Of a stretch of DNA of 64,000 nt, positions 53,941 to 61,957 are shown piece by piece. Below the pieces are notes generated by a model, which worked only from the letters and a program-made list of their open reading frames with translations, ran no database searches and was not told the DNA's origin. The position numbers and the translations under genes were made by a program. Location of the stretch: positions 372,001 through 436,000 of the forward strand of contig NZ_JACJOU010000033.1 in the NCBI RefSeq assembly GCF_014695725.1. Reading direction: 5' to 3'. Position 1 is the first letter of the stretch, and the number at the start of each line of letters is the position of its first letter. This DNA comes from Microcoleus sp. FACHB-672 (GTDB lineage Bacteria; Cyanobacteriota; Cyanobacteriia; Cyanobacteriales; Oscillatoriaceae).

Positions 53941-54084
53941 CTAGATCAGTTGCTCAACTATGCGATTGAAGGCGAGTTTGAGTCGGGCGAGCACTGCAAC
54001 AAGGCTTAAGAGAACGATCCCAACCGGCAGCATCAAGCCGCCGACCTGTAGTATTCGAGGAGGGACCGCAAGTGTTGCCGGCAC
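53941..54084 (-). CDS. Possible small membrane protein, 47 residues
   Basis: An open frame with GTG start gives MPATLAVPPRILQVGGLMLPVGIVLLSLVAVLARLKLAFNRIVEQLI: one hydrophobic helix (GLMLPVGIVLLSLVAVLA) and a basic amphipathic end. It is too short for usual gene calling. The G-run AGGGGGG sits directly against the GTG, so translation is uncertain; the frame stays open upstream to a TGA but has no ATG. It resembles small photosynthetic or membrane subunits in build only; no family was recognised. Confidence 0.35.
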   Translation of the reverse strand: MPATLAVPPRILQVGGLMLPVGIVLLSLVAVLARLKLAFNRIVEQLI

Positions 54085-54224
54085 CCCCCTTGAGAATTGA
54101 GCAAATTGGCAACTCTTTGCCAGATAACTTGTTAGATTAATAAGGTAGTTTTGTCAGTTTATCTTTACAATTAAAGCGATTTTCAGCTAGATCAGCTGAA
54201 TTTAAACCCTAACGACCCATCCCT

Positions 54225-54416
54225 ATGAGCCAACCCTCTTCACCGTCCCCAACTTCTGAGCAGCCGGCCCCAGGCTCAGAATCAAAAAAAGATAGTTATG
54301 TCAAGCTGGCGATGCGAAACATGGTGCGTAAGCGTGGCACCTCTGTGAAGCATTTTGTGATGACCAGTGCCGGCCTGTTGGCTGTCCTGGTTGGTTTGGC
54401 TTATCTGACTCGTTAA
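54225..54416 (+). CDS. DUF3285 small membrane protein
   Basis: 63 residues: polar Ser/Pro N-terminus ([20 protein letters not shown]), conserved [43 protein letters not shown] with a single C-terminal helix. This is the DUF3285 family, short proteins in cyanobacteria of unknown function. It lies 17 bases upstream of ybeY on the same strand and is probably cotranscribed with it. Confidence 0.85.
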   Translation: MSQPSSPSPTSEQPAPGSESKKDSYVKLAMRNMVRKRGTSVKHFVMTSAGLLAVLVGLAYLTR

Positions 54417-54433
54417 TAACAAAGCGAGGCGGC

Positions 54434-54961
54434 ATGGGAAGCGTAGAATTTGAAGTCAGTGTGCAGGATTATTTCTATGGTGATGACCCGTCAGCCAGCC
54501 CAATTAGCGAGGAAACCTGGCAGGATTGGTTCTGTGATTGGCTAGAAATCTTGCACCCGGATATGCCGACGGCACCGACTTATGAACTGAGCTTGCGTCT
54601 GAGTGACGATGCTGAAATCCAAAGCCTCAACGCTCAGTACCGGCATCGAGATCAAGCGACAGATGTTTTGGCGTTTGCGGCTTTAGAGGTAGAATGTCCT
54701 CCAGCAGCTATGGTAATCGAGGAGCTGCCCTTATATTTGGGTGATATCGTCATTTCTGTCGATACCGCAAGCCGGCAAGCCCAACAGCAGGGGCACAGCT
54801 TAAAAACCGAGCTTGCATGGCTGGCTGCCCACGGTCTTCTGCATCTTTTGGGCTGGGATCACCCAGACGAAGAAAGTTTAACTGAAATGTTAAACCAGCA
54901 AGCAACTTTACTGCAGAAAATAGGTCTTATCACTGAAAGCGCAAAAGACGTTCAGTCCTAA
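54434..54961 (+). CDS. ybeY: Endoribonuclease YbeY
   Basis: 175 residues. The signature [15 protein letters not shown] with three zinc-binding His (H-x3-H-x5-H) is near residue 137, and [13 protein letters not shown] near 73. YbeY acts in 16S rRNA 3'-end maturation and ribosome quality control. An N-terminal 40-residue extension is longer than in E. coli. GAGG precedes ATG 54434. Followed by dgkA, then trpG, all on the same strand. Confidence 0.93.
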   Translation: MGSVEFEVSVQDYFYGDDPSASPISEETWQDWFCDWLEILHPDMPTAPTYELSLRLSDDAEIQSLNAQYRHRDQATDVLAFAALEVECPPAAMVIEELPLYLGDIVISVDTASRQAQQQGHSLKTELAWLAAHGLLHLLGWDHPDEESLTEMLNQQATLLQKIGLITESAKDVQS

Positions 54962-55023
54962 GAGTGCAGGCGTACCAAACTTTCAATGAGTAATCCGTCG
55001 GAGGCGCGTTAAGCTTAATCGTT

Positions 55024-55563
55024 ATGCAATTAAATGAACGGCCCATCTCATCCGCAACGGCCCACTCTATTTGCGACCAACCTTTACCTCCAACTCCCCT
55101 GCCTATGCCCCAAGATATTTCCACTCCGCCTGTCAACAAATCGAATCAGGTGGGAAAAATCAAGCGGGAATTTGCCTGGCGGGTTGCGCCAAACTTACTC
55201 ATTAGTTTTAAATACGCTTGGGCCGGCCTTTACTACGCCTTCCGCACTCAACGCAACTTTCGCATCCATGTGATTATTGGCAGTTTGGCCATTGCTTTGG
55301 GTATTTTTTTAGATCGAAATGCAGTGGAAATGGCCGTTATCGGTCTAACAGTTGGGGCAGTATTGGCAATGGAATTGTTAAATACTGCAATTGAATCGGT
55401 CGTTGACTTAACGGTTCAGCAGGCTTACCACGACCTCGCTAAAATAGCCAAAGACTGTGCGGCTGGGGCAGTGCTGGTTGCAGCATTTGCCGCTATACTC
55501 GTGGCCGGCTCAATTTTGCTGCCGCCACTCATAGCCTTGGTTCAAGAATTAGCAATGAGCTAA
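55024..55563 (+). CDS. dgkA: Diacylglycerol/undecaprenol kinase
   Basis: 179 residues. The C-terminal ~120 form the three-helix DgkA domain: FKYAWAGLYYAFRTQRNFRIHVIIGS, then MELLNTAIESVVDLTVQQAYHDLAKIAKDCAAGAVLVAA with the conserved Glu/Asn of the active site. In Gram-positives this fold is an undecaprenol kinase; cyanobacterial substrate preference is not known. The N-terminal ~45 residues are polar and Pro-rich. The Shine-Dalgarno GGAGG is far from ATG 55024, so the start is uncertain; ATG 55105 is an alternative. Confidence 0.87.
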   Translation: MQLNERPISSATAHSICDQPLPPTPLPMPQDISTPPVNKSNQVGKIKREFAWRVAPNLLISFKYAWAGLYYAFRTQRNFRIHVIIGSLAIALGIFLDRNAVEMAVIGLTVGAVLAMELLNTAIESVVDLTVQQAYHDLAKIAKDCAAGAVLVAAFAAILVAGSILLPPLIALVQELAMS

Positions 55564-55583
55564 TTGCGAGAGGAGTGCAAGTT

Positions 55584-56174
55584 TTGATTATTGTCATTGA
55601 TAACTACGATAGCTTTACCTACAACCTGGTGCAGTATCTTGGAGAAATCGGCATAGAATTGCCGGTGGCTGCGGAAATTCAGGTTTATCGCAACGACCAA
55701 ATTTCTGTAGAGGAAATTCGCAACTCTGGTGCGGCTGGAGTCGTGATTTCCCCTGGCCCAGGTCGCCCGGAAGATGCCGGTATTTCTGTAGAAACCATCG
55801 AACAGCTTGGCCCGACAATGCCAATTTTGGGCGTTTGTCTGGGCCATCAAAGCATCGGTCAAGTGTTTGGGGGCAACATTGTCTCTGCCCCAGAGTTAAT
55901 GCACGGCAAAACTTCCCAGGTGACACACACCGGCGTCGGAGTTTTCCGGGGATTGGAAACACCCATGACCGCAACCCGGTATCATAGTTTGGTGATTGAC
56001 CGGCAGAGTTGTCCAGATGTGCTGGAAATTACCGCCTGGGTCGATGATGGCACGATTATGGGTGTGCGACACCGGAACTATCCGCACATCGAAGGTGTCC
56101 AATTTCATCCAGAAAGTATTCTCACGAATGCCGGTAAACAGTTGTTGCGAAATTTCCTCGAACAGCTGTCATAA
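55584..56174 (+). CDS. trpG: Anthranilate/aminodeoxychorismate synthase glutaminase subunit
   Basis: 196 residues. A class I glutamine amidotransferase: IIVIDNYDSFTYNLVQYLGE at the N-terminus, nucleophile Cys in ILGVCLGHQSIGQVFGG near 78, and the His-Glu pair in VQFHPESILT near 170. Supplies ammonia for TrpE (tryptophan) and PabB (folate) partners, so trpG/pabA can be one gene. The longest frame begins at GTG 55575, but TTG 55584 has AGGAG eight bases upstream and matches the usual MI(I/L)VIDNYDSF start. No trpE gene is adjacent. It follows dgkA by 20 bases. Confidence 0.92.
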   Translation: MIIVIDNYDSFTYNLVQYLGEIGIELPVAAEIQVYRNDQISVEEIRNSGAAGVVISPGPGRPEDAGISVETIEQLGPTMPILGVCLGHQSIGQVFGGNIVSAPELMHGKTSQVTHTGVGVFRGLETPMTATRYHSLVIDRQSCPDVLEITAWVDDGTIMGVRHRNYPHIEGVQFHPESILTNAGKQLLRNFLEQLS

Positions 56175-56279
56175 TCATCGATGATTTGTCATTGGTCATT
56201 TGTTATCTATGATTTTCAACTGACAAACGACAACGACAAATTAAGAAACTACAAACTCACCCACGACAATTAGCAATTA

Positions 56280-57059
56280 ATGATGAAGCGGCGACAGTTA
56301 ATGCGCTATGCGCGGACAGTTTTTTTGGCGACGTTAGCAACTGGTTTAGCGTCTGGATTGCAAACCTATCAGGCTCAAACCAACGACACGCTTTCTGTCC
56401 AATGGCTAGGTCATACTTGCTTTTTGTTTACGAGTGCCGGTCAAAAGGTTTTAGTAAATCCCTTCCGCACTCAAGGTTGCACGGCAGGATATCGTCCGCC
56501 TAATGTTGGCTCTGATCTAGTATTAATTAGCTCTCAGCTATTAGATGAAGGAGCAACCGAGCAATTACCCGGCGACCCTCGCTTGCTGTATGAATCGGGG
56601 GTTTATCAGCTCAATGGCAACCAAGTTCAAGGCATTCAAACCCCTCATGATCGTGAGGGTGGCCGGCGATTTGGTACGAATACAGCTTGGCGCTGGACTC
56701 AAGGAGGAATTAATATTTTACACTTGGGAGGTGCAGCATCACCCATCAGTGTAGAGCAAAAAATCCTCTTAGCACGCCCCGATTTACTGTTGCTGCCGGT
56801 GGGGGGTGGGCCTAAAGCTTACACGCCTCAAGAAGCCAAGCAGGCGATGCTCGCGCTTAATCCCAAAATGGTAATTCCGACCCATTATCGCACCCAAGCG
56901 GCTGATGCGAATAGTTGCGATCTTGTGGCCATAGAAGAATTTTTAGGCTTGATGACTGAAGCTTCAATTCGCAGGATTAGCAGCGATACGATGACAATCA
57001 GTTCGGCAGATTTACCGGCAACGGGTTCAGTTATTTCAGTTTTAAGTTATAACTTTTAG
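56280..57059 (+). CDS. Exported MBL-fold metallo-hydrolase
   Basis: 259 residues. The N-terminus MKRRQLMRYARTVFLATLATGLASG has a twin-arginine-like signal. The MBL fold follows: VQWLGHTCFLFTSAGQKVLVNPF, where the canonical HxHxDH is largely degenerate, QTPHDREGGRRFGTNTAWRW, INILHLGGAASP, and the C-terminal VIPTHYRT. This belongs to the UPF0173/YtnP-like side of the superfamily. One or more metal ligands may be absent, so activity is uncertain. Convergent with the acyltransferase pair. Confidence 0.8.
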   Translation: MMKRRQLMRYARTVFLATLATGLASGLQTYQAQTNDTLSVQWLGHTCFLFTSAGQKVLVNPFRTQGCTAGYRPPNVGSDLVLISSQLLDEGATEQLPGDPRLLYESGVYQLNGNQVQGIQTPHDREGGRRFGTNTAWRWTQGGINILHLGGAASPISVEQKILLARPDLLLLPVGGGPKAYTPQEAKQAMLALNPKMVIPTHYRTQAADANSCDLVAIEEFLGLMTEASIRRISSDTMTISSADLPATGSVISVLSYNF

Positions 57060-57093
57060 GCAAGTCTAAAAGAATCGCCGGCATCTGTGAGAT

Positions 57094-58299
57094 TTAAGAC
57101 TTTTTATAAGTTTTAAATTTAACTGCCGGTGTTTCCACAAAGTAATAAGTGACGGTGGCGAGCAATCCTGAAGCGATTAGGGTTGCTCCCAATCTTTTAA
57201 AATAGGCTTCTAGGGGAATTTCAGACGTAAAAATCGGGTTGAAATTGGCAATAATGGGAAGATGCCACAGATAAACCCCATAAGATAAGTTTCCAAAAAC
57301 TTCAAATACTCTCAAGGGATTTCTTAAGCAAGCTTTGAATGAAAGCTTTTCATTGATATAAAATTCTTGATAATTTCTGCCAGATTCAAAGGTAAAGATA
57401 AAAAAAGATGTGAGTGATGCACTTAGAGCCGGCGCAATAAATAATAAAAGTTTTTGATTATAATATTTGCAATAAGCAGTTAATAAATACAAGAGAATCA
57501 TCAAAATAACTGCGATTGGGATTTTGATGGTTTTTAAATAACTTCTGAAATCCACTTTTTCTGAAAAATTTTGAGCATTTTTTTCACTATAAATTAAAGC
57601 ATTAATGAAAAATCCACACAAGAACGAATCTAAGTTCGTTACTAATGGTGTGTAAATATATCTAACAAAATCAGCAGATTGAGCTTCTGGCGCTTGAGAT
57701 TGAGCAACGATAATGATCCAGATTGTATATCTTAAAGCAAAAGAGAAAATGAGCGTTATAAAAATACTCCCTAAGATTTTATTTTGACTGATTAAGCGAG
57801 GCTTGAAATAAGTAAATATAAACGGGATAAGTAAATAAAATTGAACTTCTGTTGACAACGACCAAAACGCACCGTTAAAGGTTACGGGTAAAGCTTGATT
57901 GTAAGTAAAGGTGCAAATTCTAACTAAATAACCCCAATTTTCATGTTTTAAAAGTTCAGGGTAAACAAATAAAATTAAAATGAATACGATAAAATAGTAA
58001 AGTGGAAAAATTCTCAGCGCTCTGTTACGGCAAAATTTAATTAATCCCGGCACATCTGTTGAGTAACGATCCGTGTAAAAAGCTTTCCCCATCAAATAGC
58101 CAGATAGACAAAAGAAAATCCGAACTGCGACGCCGCCGGCGCTGAAAAGTAACCAACTAAAATCATAATTTTGATAATATATTGAGGCTCTGGGTGGATC
58201 GCAGTGGGCGATGACAACCATTAAGCAGGCAAACCCTCGCAGCGAAAGCAGTGCATCTAAGCGGTTGGATGTTTTTTTGTTCTGATCAGAGAAACTCAC
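57094..58299 (-). CDS. Acyltransferase family 3, membrane (second of tandem pair)
   Basis: 401 residues, about ten helices. The family motif RLDALLSLRGFACLMVVIAHCDPPR, with the catalytic His in IAHC, is near the N-terminus, then LFSAGGVAVRIFFCLSGYLMGKAFYTDRY and NRALRIFPLYYF follow. Such enzymes O-acetylate or otherwise acylate surface polysaccharides. It is highly similar in order to its neighbour at 58307-59575, eight bases away, so the two arose by duplication and are probably cotranscribed. A/T-rich relative to flanking genes. Confidence 0.9.
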   Translation of the reverse strand: MSFSDQNKKTSNRLDALLSLRGFACLMVVIAHCDPPRASIYYQNYDFSWLLFSAGGVAVRIFFCLSGYLMGKAFYTDRYSTDVPGLIKFCRNRALRIFPLYYFIVFILILFVYPELLKHENWGYLVRICTFTYNQALPVTFNGAFWSLSTEVQFYLLIPFIFTYFKPRLISQNKILGSIFITLIFSFALRYTIWIIIVAQSQAPEAQSADFVRYIYTPLVTNLDSFLCGFFINALIYSEKNAQNFSEKVDFRSYLKTIKIPIAVILMILLYLLTAYCKYYNQKLLLFIAPALSASLTSFFIFTFESGRNYQEFYINEKLSFKACLRNPLRVFEVFGNLSYGVYLWHLPIIANFNPIFTSEIPLEAYFKRLGATLIASGLLATVTYYFVETPAVKFKTYKKS

Positions 58300-58306
58300 T
58301 ATTTTT

Positions 58307-59575
58307 TTAGGGTTTTTTATAAGTTTTCAGTCTGCCGGCAGGAATTTCTACGAGAGAGTAGGTAACTGCTGCAAGTACGGTGGATAAAATCAGCGTTGCC
58401 GTTAATCTTGAATAAAATGCTTCAATGGGAATCTCTGAGGTAAAAATTGGGGCGATATTTTTATTAATGGGTGTGTGCCAGATATAAACACCATAGGATA
58501 AATGACCGAAAATTTCTAAAATTCTTAAAGGATTTTTCAAGCAAGCATAAAATGAAAGTTTTTCGTTATTTTGAAATGTCCAGTAAGAATTCCCATACTC
58601 AAAGGCATAAATGAAAAAAGAGGTGATAACAGCCGTTAAAACCGGCAACACAAAAAAGAAGGTAGAAGTTCTGATCCCGCCACCTCGCCCTGGCAGTCTC
58701 CAAAGTTCTTGAAAGTAAATATGATGAGCGGTAAATAAATACAGGAAAATTATTAACCCAATGGCTATCGTTTTTAAAGGTAATCGATGCAATCTCAGTT
58801 TTTTTCTTAATTTAGGTAAAATTAATAAATTGGAACTGGCTTGTTTTTGACAGTGAATCCAGGGATTGACTAAAAACCCTAACAAAAAAATATCTAAATT
58901 TGTGAAAAGCGGGTTGTAAGTATACTTATAATAATAAAAACTTTTTGTTTGCAAGGAATCTTTTAACGCAATCCAAACTCCCAGCCTCAAAAAGAAGGAT
59001 AAAGCAATAATTGCGCCAGCAGCCAGTAAAATTTGCTTTTTGTTTAACAAGCGGTATCTAAATAAATTATAAATAAACGGCACAATTACGTAAAACTGCA
59101 CTTCTGATGAAATTGCCCAAAAAGTAATATTAAAGTCTGCCGGCGGTAAAACTTGGTTGTAAGTAAATGTTAGAATTCTTACCAAAGAACCCCAATTTTC
59201 TAACTTGAGAATGACTGGGTAAACAAATATACATGAAATTAAAAGGGCAAAATAATAAAGCGGACAAATTCTTAACAGTCGATTGCGCCAAAAACTCAGC
59301 ACCCCAGAAACATCTGTGGTGTAACGCTCTGTATAAAAAACTTTCCCCATCAAGTACCCAGAAATCCCAAAAAAAATCCAAACAGCTACAATTCCGTGGC
59401 TGAATAACAGCCAACTAAAATCATAATTTTTATAAATGATCGCATTTCTAGGCGCAGCACAATGAAAAATCACAATCGCTAAACAAGCAAATCCTCGAAG
59501 CGCTTGAAGTGCATCTAAGTGATTAGAGTTATTTTGGAATTGTGCAGTAGAGGGTGCTGCTACGGGTTGAGCCAT
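58307..59575 (-). CDS. Acyltransferase family 3, membrane (first of tandem pair)
   Basis: 422 residues, about ten helices. DALQALRGFACLAIVIFHCAAPRN with catalytic His, LFSHGIVAVWIFFGISGYLMGKVFYTERY, NRLLRICPLYYF. The N-terminus has a ~20-residue polar lead. It shares many motifs with the downstream paralogue (KNPLR(I/V)(L/F)E(I/V)FG(H/N)LSYGVY(I/L)WH). The gene is A/T-rich, like its paralogue. A role in exopolysaccharide acylation is inferred. It is divergent from the M24 peptidase gene. Confidence 0.9.
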   Translation of the reverse strand: MAQPVAAPSTAQFQNNSNHLDALQALRGFACLAIVIFHCAAPRNAIIYKNYDFSWLLFSHGIVAVWIFFGISGYLMGKVFYTERYTTDVSGVLSFWRNRLLRICPLYYFALLISCIFVYPVILKLENWGSLVRILTFTYNQVLPPADFNITFWAISSEVQFYVIVPFIYNLFRYRLLNKKQILLAAGAIIALSFFLRLGVWIALKDSLQTKSFYYYKYTYNPLFTNLDIFLLGFLVNPWIHCQKQASSNLLILPKLRKKLRLHRLPLKTIAIGLIIFLYLFTAHHIYFQELWRLPGRGGGIRTSTFFFVLPVLTAVITSFFIYAFEYGNSYWTFQNNEKLSFYACLKNPLRILEIFGHLSYGVYIWHTPINKNIAPIFTSEIPIEAFYSRLTATLILSTVLAAVTYSLVEIPAGRLKTYKKP

Positions 59576-59700
59576 TAGGAAATTGGTAAAGAAAGGGAAA
59601 AGAAAATTTTATCAAGCCTTGGCAATTTTTTAATTGCCTGTCTTATTTAGGGCGATACAAAGGTTAAGATATCACAAGAAGTTGAAAAATATGAGTCGTT

Positions 59701-60987
59701 ATGCAAGCAGAATACCGGCAGCGTCGTGAGCAGTTGATGGCGAAGATAGGCACCGGCACTGCAATCTTTCGCAGTGCACCAACAGCCGTGATGCACAATG
59801 ATGTGGAATATGTTTACCGGCAGGAAAGTGATTTTTTCTATTTAACAGGGTTTAATGAACCGGAAGCCGTTCTAGTTTTAGCCCCCCATCACGAAGAACA
59901 CAAGTTTGTGTTATTCGTACAAGCGAAAGATCCGGAGAAAGAAATATGGACGGGATATCGTGCCGGCGTCGAAGGCGCAAAAGAACTTTATGGCGCGGAT
60001 GAGGCATATCCCATCGCCGAATTAGAAGAAAAACTGCCTAAGTATATACAAGATTCAGACAGAATTTATTATCGTTTAGGGCGAGATCGCGGTTTTAATG
60101 AAACAATTCTTAAACACTGGCAGCGCTTCATGGGGATGTATCCCAAGCGCGGAAAAGGGCCAATTGCGATTGAAGATCCAAGCCCTATTTTACACGCAAT
60201 GCGGCAGATTAAAAGCCCTGCCGAATTAGATTTGATGCGAAAAGCTGCGGTGATTTCGATTGAAGCGCATAACTATGCACGAGAAATTGCGAAACCAGGA
60301 CGCTATGAATACGAAATTCAGGCAGAAATGGAACACATTTTTCGTTTGCGGGGTGGCAACGGGCCGGCTTATCCCTCAATTGTTGCCTCAGGCGAAAATG
60401 CGTGTGTTCTGCATTATATCGAAAATAACCGGCAGCTACAAGAGAATGATTTACTCCTCATAGATGCCGGCTGCGCTTACGGTTACTACAACGCCGATAT
60501 TACCCGCACATTTCCAGTTAGCGGCAAATTTACCTCCGAACAACGGGCAATTTATGAGATTGTATTAGAAGCACAATCGCAAGCGATGGAACAAGTTAAA
60601 CCAGGAAATCCTTGGAATCAAATGCACGATGCAGCCGTGCGAGTGATCGTAGAAGGATTGCTGGAATTAGGATTGCTAGATGGTGATATAGAGGAAATTA
60701 TCAAAGAGGAGAAATACAAACCATTCTATATGCACCGCACAGGACACTGGTTAGGGTTAGATGTCCATGATGCCGGTGTTTATCAACATGGGGAGCAAGC
60801 GCAAACATTGCAACCCGGACAAGTGCTAACAGTTGAACCGGGAATTTATATTAACCCCAATATTAAACCGGCAGAAGGACAACCTGAAGTTGAGAGCCGG
60901 TGGCGTGGTATTGGCATTCGCATAGAAGATGATGTTTTAGTAACATCAAATGGGCAGGAAATTTTGACTGCCGGCGTGCCAAAGTAG
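59701..60987 (+). CDS. pepP: Aminopeptidase P-type metallopeptidase (M24B)
   Basis: 428 residues. N-terminal AMP_N domain (1-~165, YRQRREQLMAKIGTG..., QESDFFYLTGFNEPEAVLVL) and pita-bread catalytic domain with all five ligands: LLIDAGCAYGYYNADITRTF (two Asp), HRTGHWLGLDVHDAG (His), TVEPGIYI (Glu) and RGIGIRIEDDVLVT (Glu). Removes an N-terminal residue before proline. ATG 59701 gives the usual length. No neighbour suggests a special role. Confidence 0.92.
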   Translation: MQAEYRQRREQLMAKIGTGTAIFRSAPTAVMHNDVEYVYRQESDFFYLTGFNEPEAVLVLAPHHEEHKFVLFVQAKDPEKEIWTGYRAGVEGAKELYGADEAYPIAELEEKLPKYIQDSDRIYYRLGRDRGFNETILKHWQRFMGMYPKRGKGPIAIEDPSPILHAMRQIKSPAELDLMRKAAVISIEAHNYAREIAKPGRYEYEIQAEMEHIFRLRGGNGPAYPSIVASGENACVLHYIENNRQLQENDLLLIDAGCAYGYYNADITRTFPVSGKFTSEQRAIYEIVLEAQSQAMEQVKPGNPWNQMHDAAVRVIVEGLLELGLLDGDIEEIIKEEKYKPFYMHRTGHWLGLDVHDAGVYQHGEQAQTLQPGQVLTVEPGIYINPNIKPAEGQPEVESRWRGIGIRIEDDVLVTSNGQEILTAGVPK

Positions 60988-61148
60988 AAATCCGATTTTC
61001 TCAGAGAGTCGTTGGGTATTGCCCACCTCACTTGTTGAGCTAAAGTTAAGTTTGATGGGTGCCTGTCCTGCCACAGCCGCCATTTTCTTTGCGTCTGGGC
61101 TTCATGCCAGTTTGATAGTTTATTTTTGGTTGATTTCACCCTGCAAAG

Positions 61149-61817
61149 ATGCTCAAAAAGATTTCCCTGTCGGCACTGATGTTGCTGCTGCTAGTAGCTT
61201 GTCGCCAACCCCCTTACCGCACTAAAGACGTTGGACCGGCAGCAGCGCCACCCCAACTGCCTGATATCCAGTGTCAAGGACAACTCCCCGAAGCCCTCAA
61301 AGAGAAGCTAGAAAATTACCGACTGGCGCAAGAAGCCGACTTTGTCACGTCTATTCGCGAGTATGACGGGCAAACTGAAGGGAATTTCACTTGTAGCATC
61401 TTCACAGCTGACTTTAACAACGATGGAGCTAAGGAATACGCCCTGTTGCTAGTCGATCCCAAAACATCAAACTTTCGGTTTGAGCTGCTAGTAAATCGCG
61501 GCACCGGCAAGTTAGGCACCGCAGTCGTCAAAACCTTCCAACCGACAACCAAATCAGAAGATGGCCTTGTTTACACCTCCATGAACTTCAAGCCGGCAGG
61601 AGAAAGTGGCCCAGCCCAGCGAGATAGCTTTCCCCTTAAAGCTGGAACACCCGAACGAAAAAACTTTGAAGCGCAACCAGCAATAGAATTGTGGCGGGCG
61701 CTAGACACCGCTGAAAACGGGTTGCCAACAAATTTAGAAGTCAGCACCCTTGCGTATTGTTCGGATCTTTTTTATTTTGTGAATGGCAAACTAGAAAGAA
61801 CCAGCGTTTGCGATTAA
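61149..61817 (+). CDS. Lipoprotein of unknown function
   Basis: 222 residues. The signal peptide ends in the lipobox LLVAC (Cys18), so the mature protein is lipid-anchored. The rest has a central segment (FTCSIFTADFNNDGAKEYALLLVDPKTSNFRFELLVN) resembling FG-GAP/DNDGxxE-type calcium loops. Contains Cys pairs that may form disulfides. No named family was recognised. Start ATG 61149. Confidence 0.7.
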   Translation: MLKKISLSALMLLLLVACRQPPYRTKDVGPAAAPPQLPDIQCQGQLPEALKEKLENYRLAQEADFVTSIREYDGQTEGNFTCSIFTADFNNDGAKEYALLLVDPKTSNFRFELLVNRGTGKLGTAVVKTFQPTTKSEDGLVYTSMNFKPAGESGPAQRDSFPLKAGTPERKNFEAQPAIELWRALDTAENGLPTNLEVSTLAYCSDLFYFVNGKLERTSVCD

Positions 61818-61957
61818 TTGTCGTAGACACAAAATCTATACTTTTGGTTTAATAAAGCATTCGGTGATCACTTTTTAGGCTTAACCGGCTCATGATTCCC
61901 CGAATGCTTCCCCCTAAAACCCATCCCTAGTTGTCATTCATCGGGAGAGTACAGACT

